DNA of 25,344 nucleotides from Pseudomonadota bacterium (GTDB lineage: Bacteria; Pseudomonadota; Alphaproteobacteria; Sphingomonadales; Sphingomonadaceae): positions 1 through 25,344 of the forward strand of contig JAFAGN010000157.1 of NCBI GenBank assembly GCA_023422695.1. Reading direction: 5' to 3'. This document shows, piece after piece, positions 7,772-14,472 of this stretch. Each line of letters begins with the position of its first letter. The stretch's first letter is position 1. The notes under the pieces are model-generated. The model saw only the letters and a program-made list of their open reading frames with translations, made no database searches and was not told where the DNA came from. The translations under genes and the position numbers were made by a program.

Positions 7772-7945
7772 TCAGCGCCCCACCGGGCGGCAGCGCCGCG
7801 AACCGGTGATCGTCGCCACCATCATCAGCGGCAGCACCGTCACCAGCGTGTTCGCTACGTCGGCGGCAATGATGTCGGCGGCGCCCGACAAGGCGATGGC
7901 GAGGATGGCGATCGCCCATGGCAGGGCGCGCAGCATTTGCGGCAT
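7772..7945 (-). CDS. Small membrane protein (57 aa), first gene of the XRE cassette
   Basis: A short gene running from ATG at 7945 to TGA at 7772. The protein begins MPQMLRALPWAIAILAIALS and has two hydrophobic segments (about residues 8-22 and 28-46), with a basic tail ending SRRCRPVGR. The start is supported by GGGAG with an 8-base spacer, and the stop is 3 bases before the next ATG. I do not recognise a family. The operon position, good ribosome site and hydrophobic character argue that it is real. Confidence 0.75.
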   Translation of the reverse strand: MPQMLRALPWAIAILAIALSGAADIIAADVANTLVTVLPLMMVATITGSRRCRPVGR

Positions 7946-7968
7946 TGGTCAAGCTCCCTTGTTAATCA

Positions 7969-8016
7969 GTCAAGGGACATTGACACAGTATCTGGGAATA
8001 GTCAAGTGACATTGAC
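7969..8016. promoter_or_regulatory. Tandem palindromic operator-like sites upstream of the XRE cassette
   Basis: GTCAAGGGACATTGAC (7969-7984) and GTCAAGTGACATTGAC (8001-8016) are near-identical copies, 32 bases apart (about three helical turns). Each is an inverted repeat GTCAA-N6-TTGAC. A degenerate third half-site (GTCAAG at 7948) overlaps the leader. The sites lie 24-71 bases upstream of the first gene and overlap possible -35 sequences on the minus strand. I cannot place a confident -10. Binding by the cassette's own regulator is inference. Confidence 0.7.
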
Positions 8017-8071
8017 AAAGTGACAAGCTCGCCATTCAGAAAGCCCGGCAGACGCCGTAATATCGACGATG

Positions 8072-8491
8072 TTACGATCGGGGATGCCGCAGACCGGTGT
8101 GGCGCCAACGCCAGTTGAGCAGGTGCGCGGTGGCGAGCATGGTTGCGCCAGCCGATGTCAGCCACCGATCGGCGGCTTCGGGATCGGCATGCGCGATCCA
8201 TCCCTCGTGCGCCGCCAGCCCCGCCGCCAGCAGGCCAAGGCCTACTCCGGCGAACACGGCGGGTGCGGCGCGACGGTGGCGTCGCCAGCCGTCCTTCATC
8301 GCAAGGATCGCGGCGGGCAGGGCAAGGGTCAGGATTGCCGCATGGACCCATTCGGGCATGGCGATCCATCGGCTGAGCGCGGGGGCCAGCAAGATGAGCG
8401 TCGGCAGTGCCAGGCAATGGAGCAGACAGGTGAGCGACAATGTGATCCCCAACAGGTCGGGGAAGCGCGGGCGCGCGGCGGGGAGGCACAT
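8072..8491 (-). CDS. MerC-domain membrane protein
   Basis: A 139-residue inner-membrane protein with about four hydrophobic helices. The first helix carries C22-LLH25-C26, the metal-binding cysteine pair expected for MerC-domain proteins, which move mercuric or other soft metal ions. There is no merR, merT, merP or merA nearby, so this is not a classical mercury operon. Stand-alone MerC-domain genes in alphaproteobacteria are sometimes tied to zinc or other metal control. The ATG at 8491 lacks a strong ribosome site. A 19-bp AT-rich palindrome at 8530-8548 lies 39 bases upstream, which fits control by a Fur/Zur-type repressor. Confidence 0.8.
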   Translation of the reverse strand: MCLPAARPRFPDLLGITLSLTCLLHCLALPTLILLAPALSRWIAMPEWVHAAILTLALPAAILAMKDGWRRHRRAAPAVFAGVGLGLLAAGLAAHEGWIAHADPEAADRWLTSAGATMLATAHLLNWRWRHTGLRHPRS

Positions 8492-8529
8492 GATCGGGGG
8501 CTTTCGATGAAGGAGCTTGGCTGCCAGAT

Positions 8530-8548
8530 AATGATACAAAGTATCATT
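8530..8548. promoter_or_regulatory. 19-bp palindrome, candidate Fur/Zur-family operator
   Basis: AATGATAC-AAA-GTATCATT is a perfect 8+3+8 inverted repeat and is AT-rich in a GC-rich region. It lies between the divergent MerC-domain gene and thrS, close to the former's start. Size and composition suit a Fur-superfamily box such as Zur. The identity of the regulator is inference, since none is encoded here. Confidence 0.6.
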
Positions 8549-8639
8549 GCAAGTCCGATTGTGAATCCGCCCCTTGCCGCTCGGGGTGCATGCTGGCAAA
8601 GGAACGCGGCAATTTTGCCCAGAAAGGCCGATTTTCCCG

Positions 8640-10640
8640 ATGTCCCAGATGATCCGCGTCACCCTTCCCGATGGCTCTGCCCGTGAAGTCGCGCGCGGCA
8701 CTACCCCGGCGCAAATTGCCGCCGACATCGGGCCCGGCCTTGCCAAGGCGGCGCTCGCCGCGAAGATCGACGGCGAACTGCGCGACATCATGCGCCCGCT
8801 GGAGGAAGACACAAACCTCGCGCTGGTGACGAGCCGCGACGAAGCCGATGCGCTCGAACTCGTGCGCCATGACTTCGCGCACGTGCTCGCCGAGGCGGTC
8901 CAGAACCTGTTCCCAGGCACGCAGATCACCTTCGGCCCTTCGACCGGCGACGGTTTCTATTACGACTTCGCGCCGACCGCCGACCATGGCCCCTTCCGCG
9001 ATGAAGAACTGCCGCTGATCGAGGAAGAGATGCGGCGGATCATAGCGGCCGACCTGCCGCTGACGCGCGAAGTGTGGGAACGCGACAAGCTGATCGCCAA
9101 ATGGCGGGCCGATGGCGAGACGTTCAAGGCCGAATGGGCCGCCGAACTGCCCGCGAACGAGGAGCTGACGGTCTATCGCAGCGGTGACGGCTGGATGGAT
9201 ATGTGCCGCGGCCCGCACCTCGCCTCGACCGGCAAGCTCGACCCCGCAGCGTTCAAGCTGACGCGCGTGTCGGGCGCCTATTGGCGCGGCGACCAGAAGA
9301 GTGCGCAGCTGTCGCGCATCTACGGCACCGGCTGGCTCAACAAGAAGCAGCTCGCCGAACATCTCGTCCGGCTCGAGGAAGCCGCGAAGCGCGACCATCG
9401 CAAGCTGGGACAGGAGATGGACCTGTTCCACCTCCAGGCCGAAGCGCATGGATCGGTATTTTGGCACCCCAAGGGCTATATGATCTGGCGCGAGCTGGAG
9501 GCCTATATGCGCCGCGCGATCGACGGTGCGGGGTACCGCGAGGTCAAGACGCCGCAGGTCATGGACGCGCGCCAGTGGGAGCAGTCGGGTCATTGGGGCA
9601 AATATCGCGAGAATATGTTCGTCATCCCCGACGAGGTACCGAACGTCGAGGACGAAGGCCCGATCGTTTCGGATGACGCCGACTGGATGGCGCTGAAGCC
9701 GATGAACTGCCCGGCGCATGTGCTGATTTTCCGGCAGGGGATGAAATCATACCGCGACCTGCCGCTGCGCCTGTATGAAAACGGCTGTTGCCACCGCAAC
9801 GAGCCGCATGGCGCGCTCCACGGGCTGATGCGGGTGCGCCAGTTCACCCAGGACGACGCGCATATCTTTTGCCGCGAGGATCAGATCGTCAGCGAGGTGC
9901 AGGCGTTCTGCGCGCTTGCCGACCGGATCTACAAGGAATTCGGCTTTACCTATTCGATCAAGCTCGCGCTGCGTCCCGAAAAGCGGTTCGGGACCGAGGA
10001 AATGTGGGACATGGCTGAAGCCGAGCTGCGCGCCGCGGTGGTGGCCGCGGGGCTCAACACCCCCGAATATGGCTGGGAAGAATTGCCGGGCGAAGGTGCT
10101 TTTTATGCGCCCAAGCTGGAATGGCATCTGACCGATGCGATTGGGCGGACGTGGCAGGTCGGGACGATCCAGTCCGACCGCGTGCTGCCGGACCGCCTCG
10201 ACGCGTCGTACATCGCCGAGGATGGCGAGCGCCACCGCCCGGTGATGCTGCACCGCGCGATATTCGGCAGCTACGAACGCTTCATCGGCATCCTGATCGA
10301 GCATTTCGCGGGCAAGCTGCCGGTGTGGCTGGCGCCGGTGCAGGCGGTCGTCGCGACGATCGTCAGCGACGCCGACGATTATGCCCGCGATGTGACGGCC
10401 CAGCTGGCGGCGGCAGGCGTGCGGGTCGAAACTGACCTGCGCAACGAAAAGATCAACTACAAGGTCCGCGAACACAGCCTGGCCAAGGTTCCGCACCTGC
10501 TGGTCGTCGGCAAGCGCGAGGCCGACGAGGGCACCGTCGCGATCCGCACCCTGGGTCAGGAAGGCCAGCGTATCATGCCGCTCGCTGAAGCGATCGCACT
10601 GCTGCAGGGTGAAGCGACGCCGCCCGATCTGCGCCGTTGA
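8640..10640 (+). CDS. thrS: Threonyl-tRNA synthetase
   Basis: This cytoplasmic enzyme charges tRNA-Thr. The 666 residues show the full domain order. A TGS domain covers about 1-62. The editing domain has H77-DFAH81 and the CRGPH motif. The class II catalytic core has MNCPAH (zinc Cys), motif 2 around RNEPHGALHGLMRVRQFTQ, and motif 3 around HRAIFGSYERFIG. The C-terminal anticodon-binding domain is also present. The ATG at 8640 fits the TGS domain start; a second ATG at 8649 (MIRVTLPDG) is also possible, and the ORF extension to 8574 is not needed. The stop overlaps the TTG start of the metallophosphoesterase gene, so thrS appears to lead a four-gene run. Confidence 0.98.
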   Translation: MSQMIRVTLPDGSAREVARGTTPAQIAADIGPGLAKAALAAKIDGELRDIMRPLEEDTNLALVTSRDEADALELVRHDFAHVLAEAVQNLFPGTQITFGPSTGDGFYYDFAPTADHGPFRDEELPLIEEEMRRIIAADLPLTREVWERDKLIAKWRADGETFKAEWAAELPANEELTVYRSGDGWMDMCRGPHLASTGKLDPAAFKLTRVSGAYWRGDQKSAQLSRIYGTGWLNKKQLAEHLVRLEEAAKRDHRKLGQEMDLFHLQAEAHGSVFWHPKGYMIWRELEAYMRRAIDGAGYREVKTPQVMDARQWEQSGHWGKYRENMFVIPDEVPNVEDEGPIVSDDADWMALKPMNCPAHVLIFRQGMKSYRDLPLRLYENGCCHRNEPHGALHGLMRVRQFTQDDAHIFCREDQIVSEVQAFCALADRIYKEFGFTYSIKLALRPEKRFGTEEMWDMAEAELRAAVVAAGLNTPEYGWEELPGEGAFYAPKLEWHLTDAIGRTWQVGTIQSDRVLPDRLDASYIAEDGERHRPVMLHRAIFGSYERFIGILIEHFAGKLPVWLAPVQAVVATIVSDADDYARDVTAQLAAAGVRVETDLRNEKINYKVREHSLAKVPHLLVVGKREADEGTVAIRTLGQEGQRIMPLAEAIALLQGEATPPDLRR

Positions 10641-11524
10641 TAGCGGCGGCCGATCGTCGCCCGCGGCGATGGCTGCGCTGGCTGATGCTGCTGGCGCTGC
10701 TCGGCACCGGGTTGCTGGCAAAGGGCTATTGGAACGCGACCCGCGACCCGGTGATCCGTACCGCTTCGGTCGCGGTTGCCGACTGGCCGACGGGGCAGCC
10801 GCCGCTCAAATTGCTGCTCTTGTCGGACATCCATGTCGCCGGTCCCGACATGCCGCCCGAACGGCTGACGCGCATCGTTGCCGAGCTCAATCGGCTTCGC
10901 CCCGACCTGGTGCTGATCGCTGGCGATCTGGTCAGCGAAAAGCGCAGCGCGACGCATATCTACACCGCCGCGGAAGTCGTTGCGCCGCTTGGCAAGCTGC
11001 GCGCGCCGCTGGGCGTCGTGGTTGCACCGGGCAATCACGACCATTGGTTCAAACCCGACGCGCTGCGCGGCGAGCTGGAAAAGCGCGGGCTGCGCGTTTT
11101 GCAGAATGAAGCGGTCAAGCTCGGTCCGCTGGTCGTTGGCGGCGTCGATGACGATTATTCGGGGCATGACGATGTCCCCGCGACGCTCGCCGCGATGGAC
11201 CTGCTCGGCCCCGGCGTTCCGTTGATCCTCTCGCACAGCCCCGACATCATCCCCGATGTCCAGCGCCCCGTTGCGGCGATCTTCGCGGGCCACACCCACT
11301 GCGGCCAGATCCGCTTCCCCTTCGTCGGCGCGCTCACCTATGTCTCACGCTACGGCGACCGCTTCGCCTGCGGCGACATGACCGATCGTGGCCAGCGGGT
11401 GTTCGTTGGCGCGGGGCTGGGAACCAGCCTGCTGCCGCTGCGCTACAACGCCCCGCCCGATGCGTGGCTGGTCACATTGGGGCCAGCCGCGCCGGCGAGC
11501 GCCGTTCCGGATCGGCGCCAATGA
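10637..11524 (+). CDS. Membrane-anchored metallophosphoesterase (YaeI-like)
   Basis: A 295-residue calcineurin-like phosphoesterase. An N-terminal helix (about residues 14-29) should anchor it, with the catalytic domain outside the cytoplasm. The metal-site motifs occur in order: SDIHVAG, AGDLVS, GNHDHW, SHSPD and GHTHCGQ. YaeI-like enzymes of this type have been linked to UDP-diacylglucosamine or related lipid substrates, but the substrate here is unknown. The likely start is TTG at 10637, inside the thrS stop (TTGA). The next in-frame methionine would remove half of the membrane helix. Its stop overlaps the start of the AraC gene in an ATGA junction, so coupling is expected. Confidence 0.85.
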   Translation: MIAAADRRPRRWLRWLMLLALLGTGLLAKGYWNATRDPVIRTASVAVADWPTGQPPLKLLLLSDIHVAGPDMPPERLTRIVAELNRLRPDLVLIAGDLVSEKRSATHIYTAAEVVAPLGKLRAPLGVVVAPGNHDHWFKPDALRGELEKRGLRVLQNEAVKLGPLVVGGVDDDYSGHDDVPATLAAMDLLGPGVPLILSHSPDIIPDVQRPVAAIFAGHTHCGQIRFPFVGALTYVSRYGDRFACGDMTDRGQRVFVGAGLGTSLLPLRYNAPPDAWLVTLGPAAPASAVPDRRQ

Positions 11525-12207
11525 CGGCGATGGGCATCGGCGTGCATGGCGCCCACGCGTGCCTGCCCCGTCACCGCCATGCCGAACCCTATGTCGCGGT
11601 CGTGCTCGCGGGTTGTTATCATGAAGCCGGGGACGAGGGACGCTTCACAGCCGCGCCCGGAACCGTCGTGGTGCACGAGTGCTGGACCGCGCACCTCGAT
11701 CGTTTTGGCAACCGCGGCGCTCGGGTGCTGAACCTGCCCGCCGTTCCCGGACTGACGCCGGGGGCAGGGACGATCGCCGATCTCGACGCCCTTGCGCGGA
11801 TCGCCGAACGCGACCCCATCGCCGCTTCGGAGCATGTGCGCGCGCATTGGCAGGCGGCAGCCAGCGTGTGCGATGACTGGCCCGATCTGCTCGCCGCTGC
11901 GCTGCGCGCCGACCCCGATCTGATGCTTGCGCCCTGGGCGCGCCGCATGGCGCTTGATCCGGCCTCGGTCAGTCGTGGTTTTGCTCGCGCCTATGGCGTC
12001 AGCCCGAAGCGTTTCCGCATCGAGGTGCGCACGCGCCGGGCCTTGTCGGCGCTGGCGGAATGGCGAGGGACCCTCGCCGATCTTGCCGCCGATCAGGGTT
12101 TTGCCGATCAGGCGCACATGACCCGGTCGATCACCGCCATGACCGGGCTGCCCCCGATTGCGCTGCGGGCAAAGTCCGTTCAAGCGCCAGGGGGACGCAC
12201 CGGCTAA
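11521..12207 (+). CDS. AraC-family transcriptional regulator
   Basis: A 228-residue regulator. The N-terminal region looks like a cupin sensor (HACLPRHRHAEPYVAVVLAG with clustered histidines, then PGTVVVHECWTAH). The C-terminal AraC DNA-binding domain runs from about residue 135, with MALDPASVSRGFARAYGVSP and LADLAADQGFADQAHMTRSI as its two helix-turn-helix units. The ATG at 11521 overlaps the phosphoesterase stop (ATGA). The ligand is unknown; the cupin type suggests a small molecule. The next gene starts 9 bases downstream. A regulator inside a thrS-led operon is unusual, so an internal promoter is possible. Confidence 0.85.
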   Translation: MTAMGIGVHGAHACLPRHRHAEPYVAVVLAGCYHEAGDEGRFTAAPGTVVVHECWTAHLDRFGNRGARVLNLPAVPGLTPGAGTIADLDALARIAERDPIAASEHVRAHWQAAASVCDDWPDLLAAALRADPDLMLAPWARRMALDPASVSRGFARAYGVSPKRFRIEVRTRRALSALAEWRGTLADLAADQGFADQAHMTRSITAMTGLPPIALRAKSVQAPGGRTG

Positions 12208-12216
12208 CCCGGCGCC

Positions 12217-13356
12217 ATGGATCGCCGTTTTTTCTTTGCCGCATCGCTCGGCAGCTTCGCCATTCCCCACCTCGCTTATGCCCAGCGCCTGCCGATGCGC
12301 ACACGCTGGAAAGTTCGGGCGTCCGAAGGGTTCGACGCGCTGGCTTTTCTGGGGCCGTTGGCTGGGGGTGCACTGTATCTGCCCTATTACCAGGCCGACG
12401 TTGACGTCTTTGCACCGCGCCTCGCTGCCGCAGTCCGCGCCGATGTCCCGGCGTTGGCGCAAGAGGCCGAACGCAGCGGCTTCGGGTTGCTCGGACCCAA
12501 TTTGTCGGTGCTGTTTTCATCTGGCGGTGACGCCGATTTGCCGACCATGATCGCGCATATCGCGGCGCCTGAGGCACGGCTGCTGCCCGCCTATCGTGCC
12601 AGCCCCTATTGGAACGAGAAGGACTGGCGCTGGTTCATGGGCGCGGCGCCGCGGCTGAAGACGCTGTTCGAAGCGATGCAGGGCGCCGATTTCGCCGCTT
12701 TCCGGGCCGAGCGGGCAGCGGGTGTCACGCGCCGCATGGTCGAACTCGACCGCGATCTCGCCGACTATGACGTCATTCGCTGGCACGAAAAACTGACCGG
12801 GCGGACTTTCGATCCGCTGATTGAGGTGGTGCTGCTGCAATTCTGCAAGCCGCACGGGATCAAGGTGCAGGGGCAGACCTTTCTGCAGGCGGCGGACTGG
12901 AACACACCGACGACGGTGCGCAACGCCGCGCATGAAATGCTCCACCCGCCCGTGCCGATGGATGGCGCGGCGGCGCGGGCAGCGCTGGCGGTGTTGGCCC
13001 GTGATCCGCTGATCTCGCATATCGTGGCGGATCACGATCCGAAATGGGGCTACACCACGCTCGAAGGGCTGCTCAACGAAGATATCGCGCAGGCGCTCGA
13101 TCAATTGATTGCCGAGGCGCTGGGCGTCGCCCGCGATCCCGCCGACCGCTGGCGCAAGGCCGATGACGGCATCCATGTGTTGGCAGGCGCCATTTATGGC
13201 ATGCTCCGTCACGACCGGTGGATCGATACCGGTGGGTCGATCGAGGATTGGCTGGCCACTGCCGTGCGGCGCGGGCGGTTCGATCCGCCGCAGTTGCACG
13301 CGGTCGCCGCGCAGGTGCTCGAACGCCCGGTGACGGCGCTGTGGCCGCTCGCCTAG
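12217..13356 (+). CDS. Exported protein of unknown family with an HExxH motif
   Basis: A 379-residue protein. The N-terminus MDRRFFFAASLGSFAIPHLAYA is a signal peptide, cleaved after AYA; the paired arginines followed by FF also leave Tat export possible. The mature part has H239-E-M-L-H243, an exact HExxH zinc-peptidase signature, in NAAHEMLHPPVPMDG. Glu283 and Glu288 (TTLEGLLNEDIAQALD), 40-45 residues later, could supply a third zinc ligand as in gluzincins. I do not recognise the family and the motif alone does not prove activity. Tryptophan- and aromatic-rich stretches (YWNEKDWRWFMG) are notable. It lies 9 bases after the AraC gene and appears to end the thrS-led run. Confidence 0.7.
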   Translation: MDRRFFFAASLGSFAIPHLAYAQRLPMRTRWKVRASEGFDALAFLGPLAGGALYLPYYQADVDVFAPRLAAAVRADVPALAQEAERSGFGLLGPNLSVLFSSGGDADLPTMIAHIAAPEARLLPAYRASPYWNEKDWRWFMGAAPRLKTLFEAMQGADFAAFRAERAAGVTRRMVELDRDLADYDVIRWHEKLTGRTFDPLIEVVLLQFCKPHGIKVQGQTFLQAADWNTPTTVRNAAHEMLHPPVPMDGAAARAALAVLARDPLISHIVADHDPKWGYTTLEGLLNEDIAQALDQLIAEALGVARDPADRWRKADDGIHVLAGAIYGMLRHDRWIDTGGSIEDWLATAVRRGRFDPPQLHAVAAQVLERPVTALWPLA

Positions 13357-13462
13357 TCGGCGCGCCAAGGGGCTAGGCGGCAAGGCTTTCATGCCGTATC
13401 GGCCAACGCAGCCCGTCCAGGCCTGCGGAGAAGCTCACTGCTCGACTTGTCACCCCTGTGCT

Positions 13463-13477
13463 GGGCGGTCGCCGCCC
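13463..13477 (+). promoter_or_regulatory. GC-rich hairpin directly before the TauE-type gene
   Basis: GGGCGG-TCG-CCGCCC is a perfect 6-bp stem with a 3-base loop, ending one base before the ATG at 13479. It would cover the ribosome-binding region, where I otherwise see no clear Shine-Dalgarno sequence. Whether it controls translation is unknown. Confidence 0.4.
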
Positions 13478-13478
13478 G

Positions 13479-14240
13479 ATGACCGACGTGCAAAGTCTGG
13501 TCGGCATCGCGCCGCTGACGCTCGTCGGCGCGGCGGCAATGACCTTTGGCGCCGCGTATGTGCGCGGGCTTACGGGGTTCGGCATGGCGATCATCCTCGT
13601 GCCGTTGCTCGGGCTGATCATCGCGCCGGGCGAAGCGGTTGTGCTGGGTATTTTGCTGCAATTGCTGATCGGACCGGTCGGGTTGAAGGTCATCCTTGCC
13701 GACGCCGACCGGTCCACCGCAGTGCCGATCGCGCTGATCGCGATGGCGACGACGCCGATCGGCATGGTCGCGCTCGATCTGGCGCGCCCCGACGTGGCGC
13801 GGCTGCTGATCACCCTGATCGCGGTCGGCGCCTTTGTCGCAGTCCTCCTGCCAAAGCAGCCCGAGGGTCATCGCCCCGGCCGTGTCGCGATCGGCGGTAC
13901 CGGCATCGCGTCGGGCATATTGACCGGCTTTGCCGCGATGCCGGGTCCGCCGGTTGTCCCTTTTTACCTGCGCCGTTCGCTGCCGCCCAGCGTCGCACGG
14001 GCATCGATGATGCTGATCTTTTTCGCGACCGCGATCGCGGGGACGCTCGCGGCACTGTGGGTCGGCATTGCGAGTTGGCGGCTGCTCATCCTGTCGCTGC
14101 TGCTCTTTGCGCCGATGTGGCTCGGCAACCGGATCGGCGGGCGCCACTTCGGTAGCGTCGCGCCGCATATTTGGCAGGCGATGGTCGCGGTCGTGCTGGG
14201 CGTCGCGGCGGTGGCGGCGGTGGTGCGGATATTGAACTGA
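13479..14240 (+). CDS. Sulfite exporter TauE/SafE family permease
   Basis: A 253-residue polytopic inner-membrane protein of about eight helices arranged in two similar halves, as in TauE/SafE (DUF81) permeases. The first half has GAAYVRGLTGFGMAIILVP, the family's signature start, and the second half has GGTGIASGILTGFAAMPGPP in the matching position. Such proteins export sulfite, sulfoacetate or other small organic anions. Nothing in the surroundings fixes the substrate. The ATG at 13479 is preferred over GTG at 13458, which adds only an arginine-rich stub, but no clear ribosome site is visible for either. It converges with the ABC permease downstream. Confidence 0.85.
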   Translation: MTDVQSLVGIAPLTLVGAAAMTFGAAYVRGLTGFGMAIILVPLLGLIIAPGEAVVLGILLQLLIGPVGLKVILADADRSTAVPIALIAMATTPIGMVALDLARPDVARLLITLIAVGAFVAVLLPKQPEGHRPGRVAIGGTGIASGILTGFAAMPGPPVVPFYLRRSLPPSVARASMMLIFFATAIAGTLAALWVGIASWRLLILSLLLFAPMWLGNRIGGRHFGSVAPHIWQAMVAVVLGVAAVAAVVRILN

Positions 14241-14275
14241 CGGCGGTTCTGGACGCGAGTTCGGTTAGAAAGATT

Positions 14276-14424
14276 TCGCACGAAGACACAAAGGCACGAA
14301 GAGGTCGTGCGCGCCGCAAAGCGGCATTTTACGTTTCAGCGTTGCGTTCAACCGCACCGGTCAAAAAGAAATATGGGCCTTTCGGCCCGAGTGATTCTCT
14401 TCGTGTCTTTGTGTCTTCGTGCGA
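14276..14424. repeat. Long inverted repeat (CACGAAGACAC family)
   Basis: The left arm (14276-14303) starts TCGCACGAAGACACAAAG and the right arm (14397-14424) is its reverse complement at 27 of 28 positions. The 93-base interior has its own small palindromes, CGCCGCAAAGCGGC-like near 14311-14325 and GGGCCTTTCGGCCC at 14377-14390. It fills the gap between two convergent genes. I see no reading frame in it that I would call a gene. Confidence 0.8.
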
Positions 14425-14472
14425 ACCAAATATCCCAAACGCGCAGCTCGACCCACCGTCCGACTGATAAAC

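Noticed and set aside
8544..9719. Long open frame on the minus strand opposite thrS
   Set aside because: It is complementary to a clear thrS and has no recognisable motif; the composition is that of an antisense shadow.
13391..14155. Alternative plus-strand frame overlapping the TauE-type permease
   Set aside because: It is Arg/Asp-rich with no membrane helices, while the frame from 13479 gives a textbook TauE/SafE protein.
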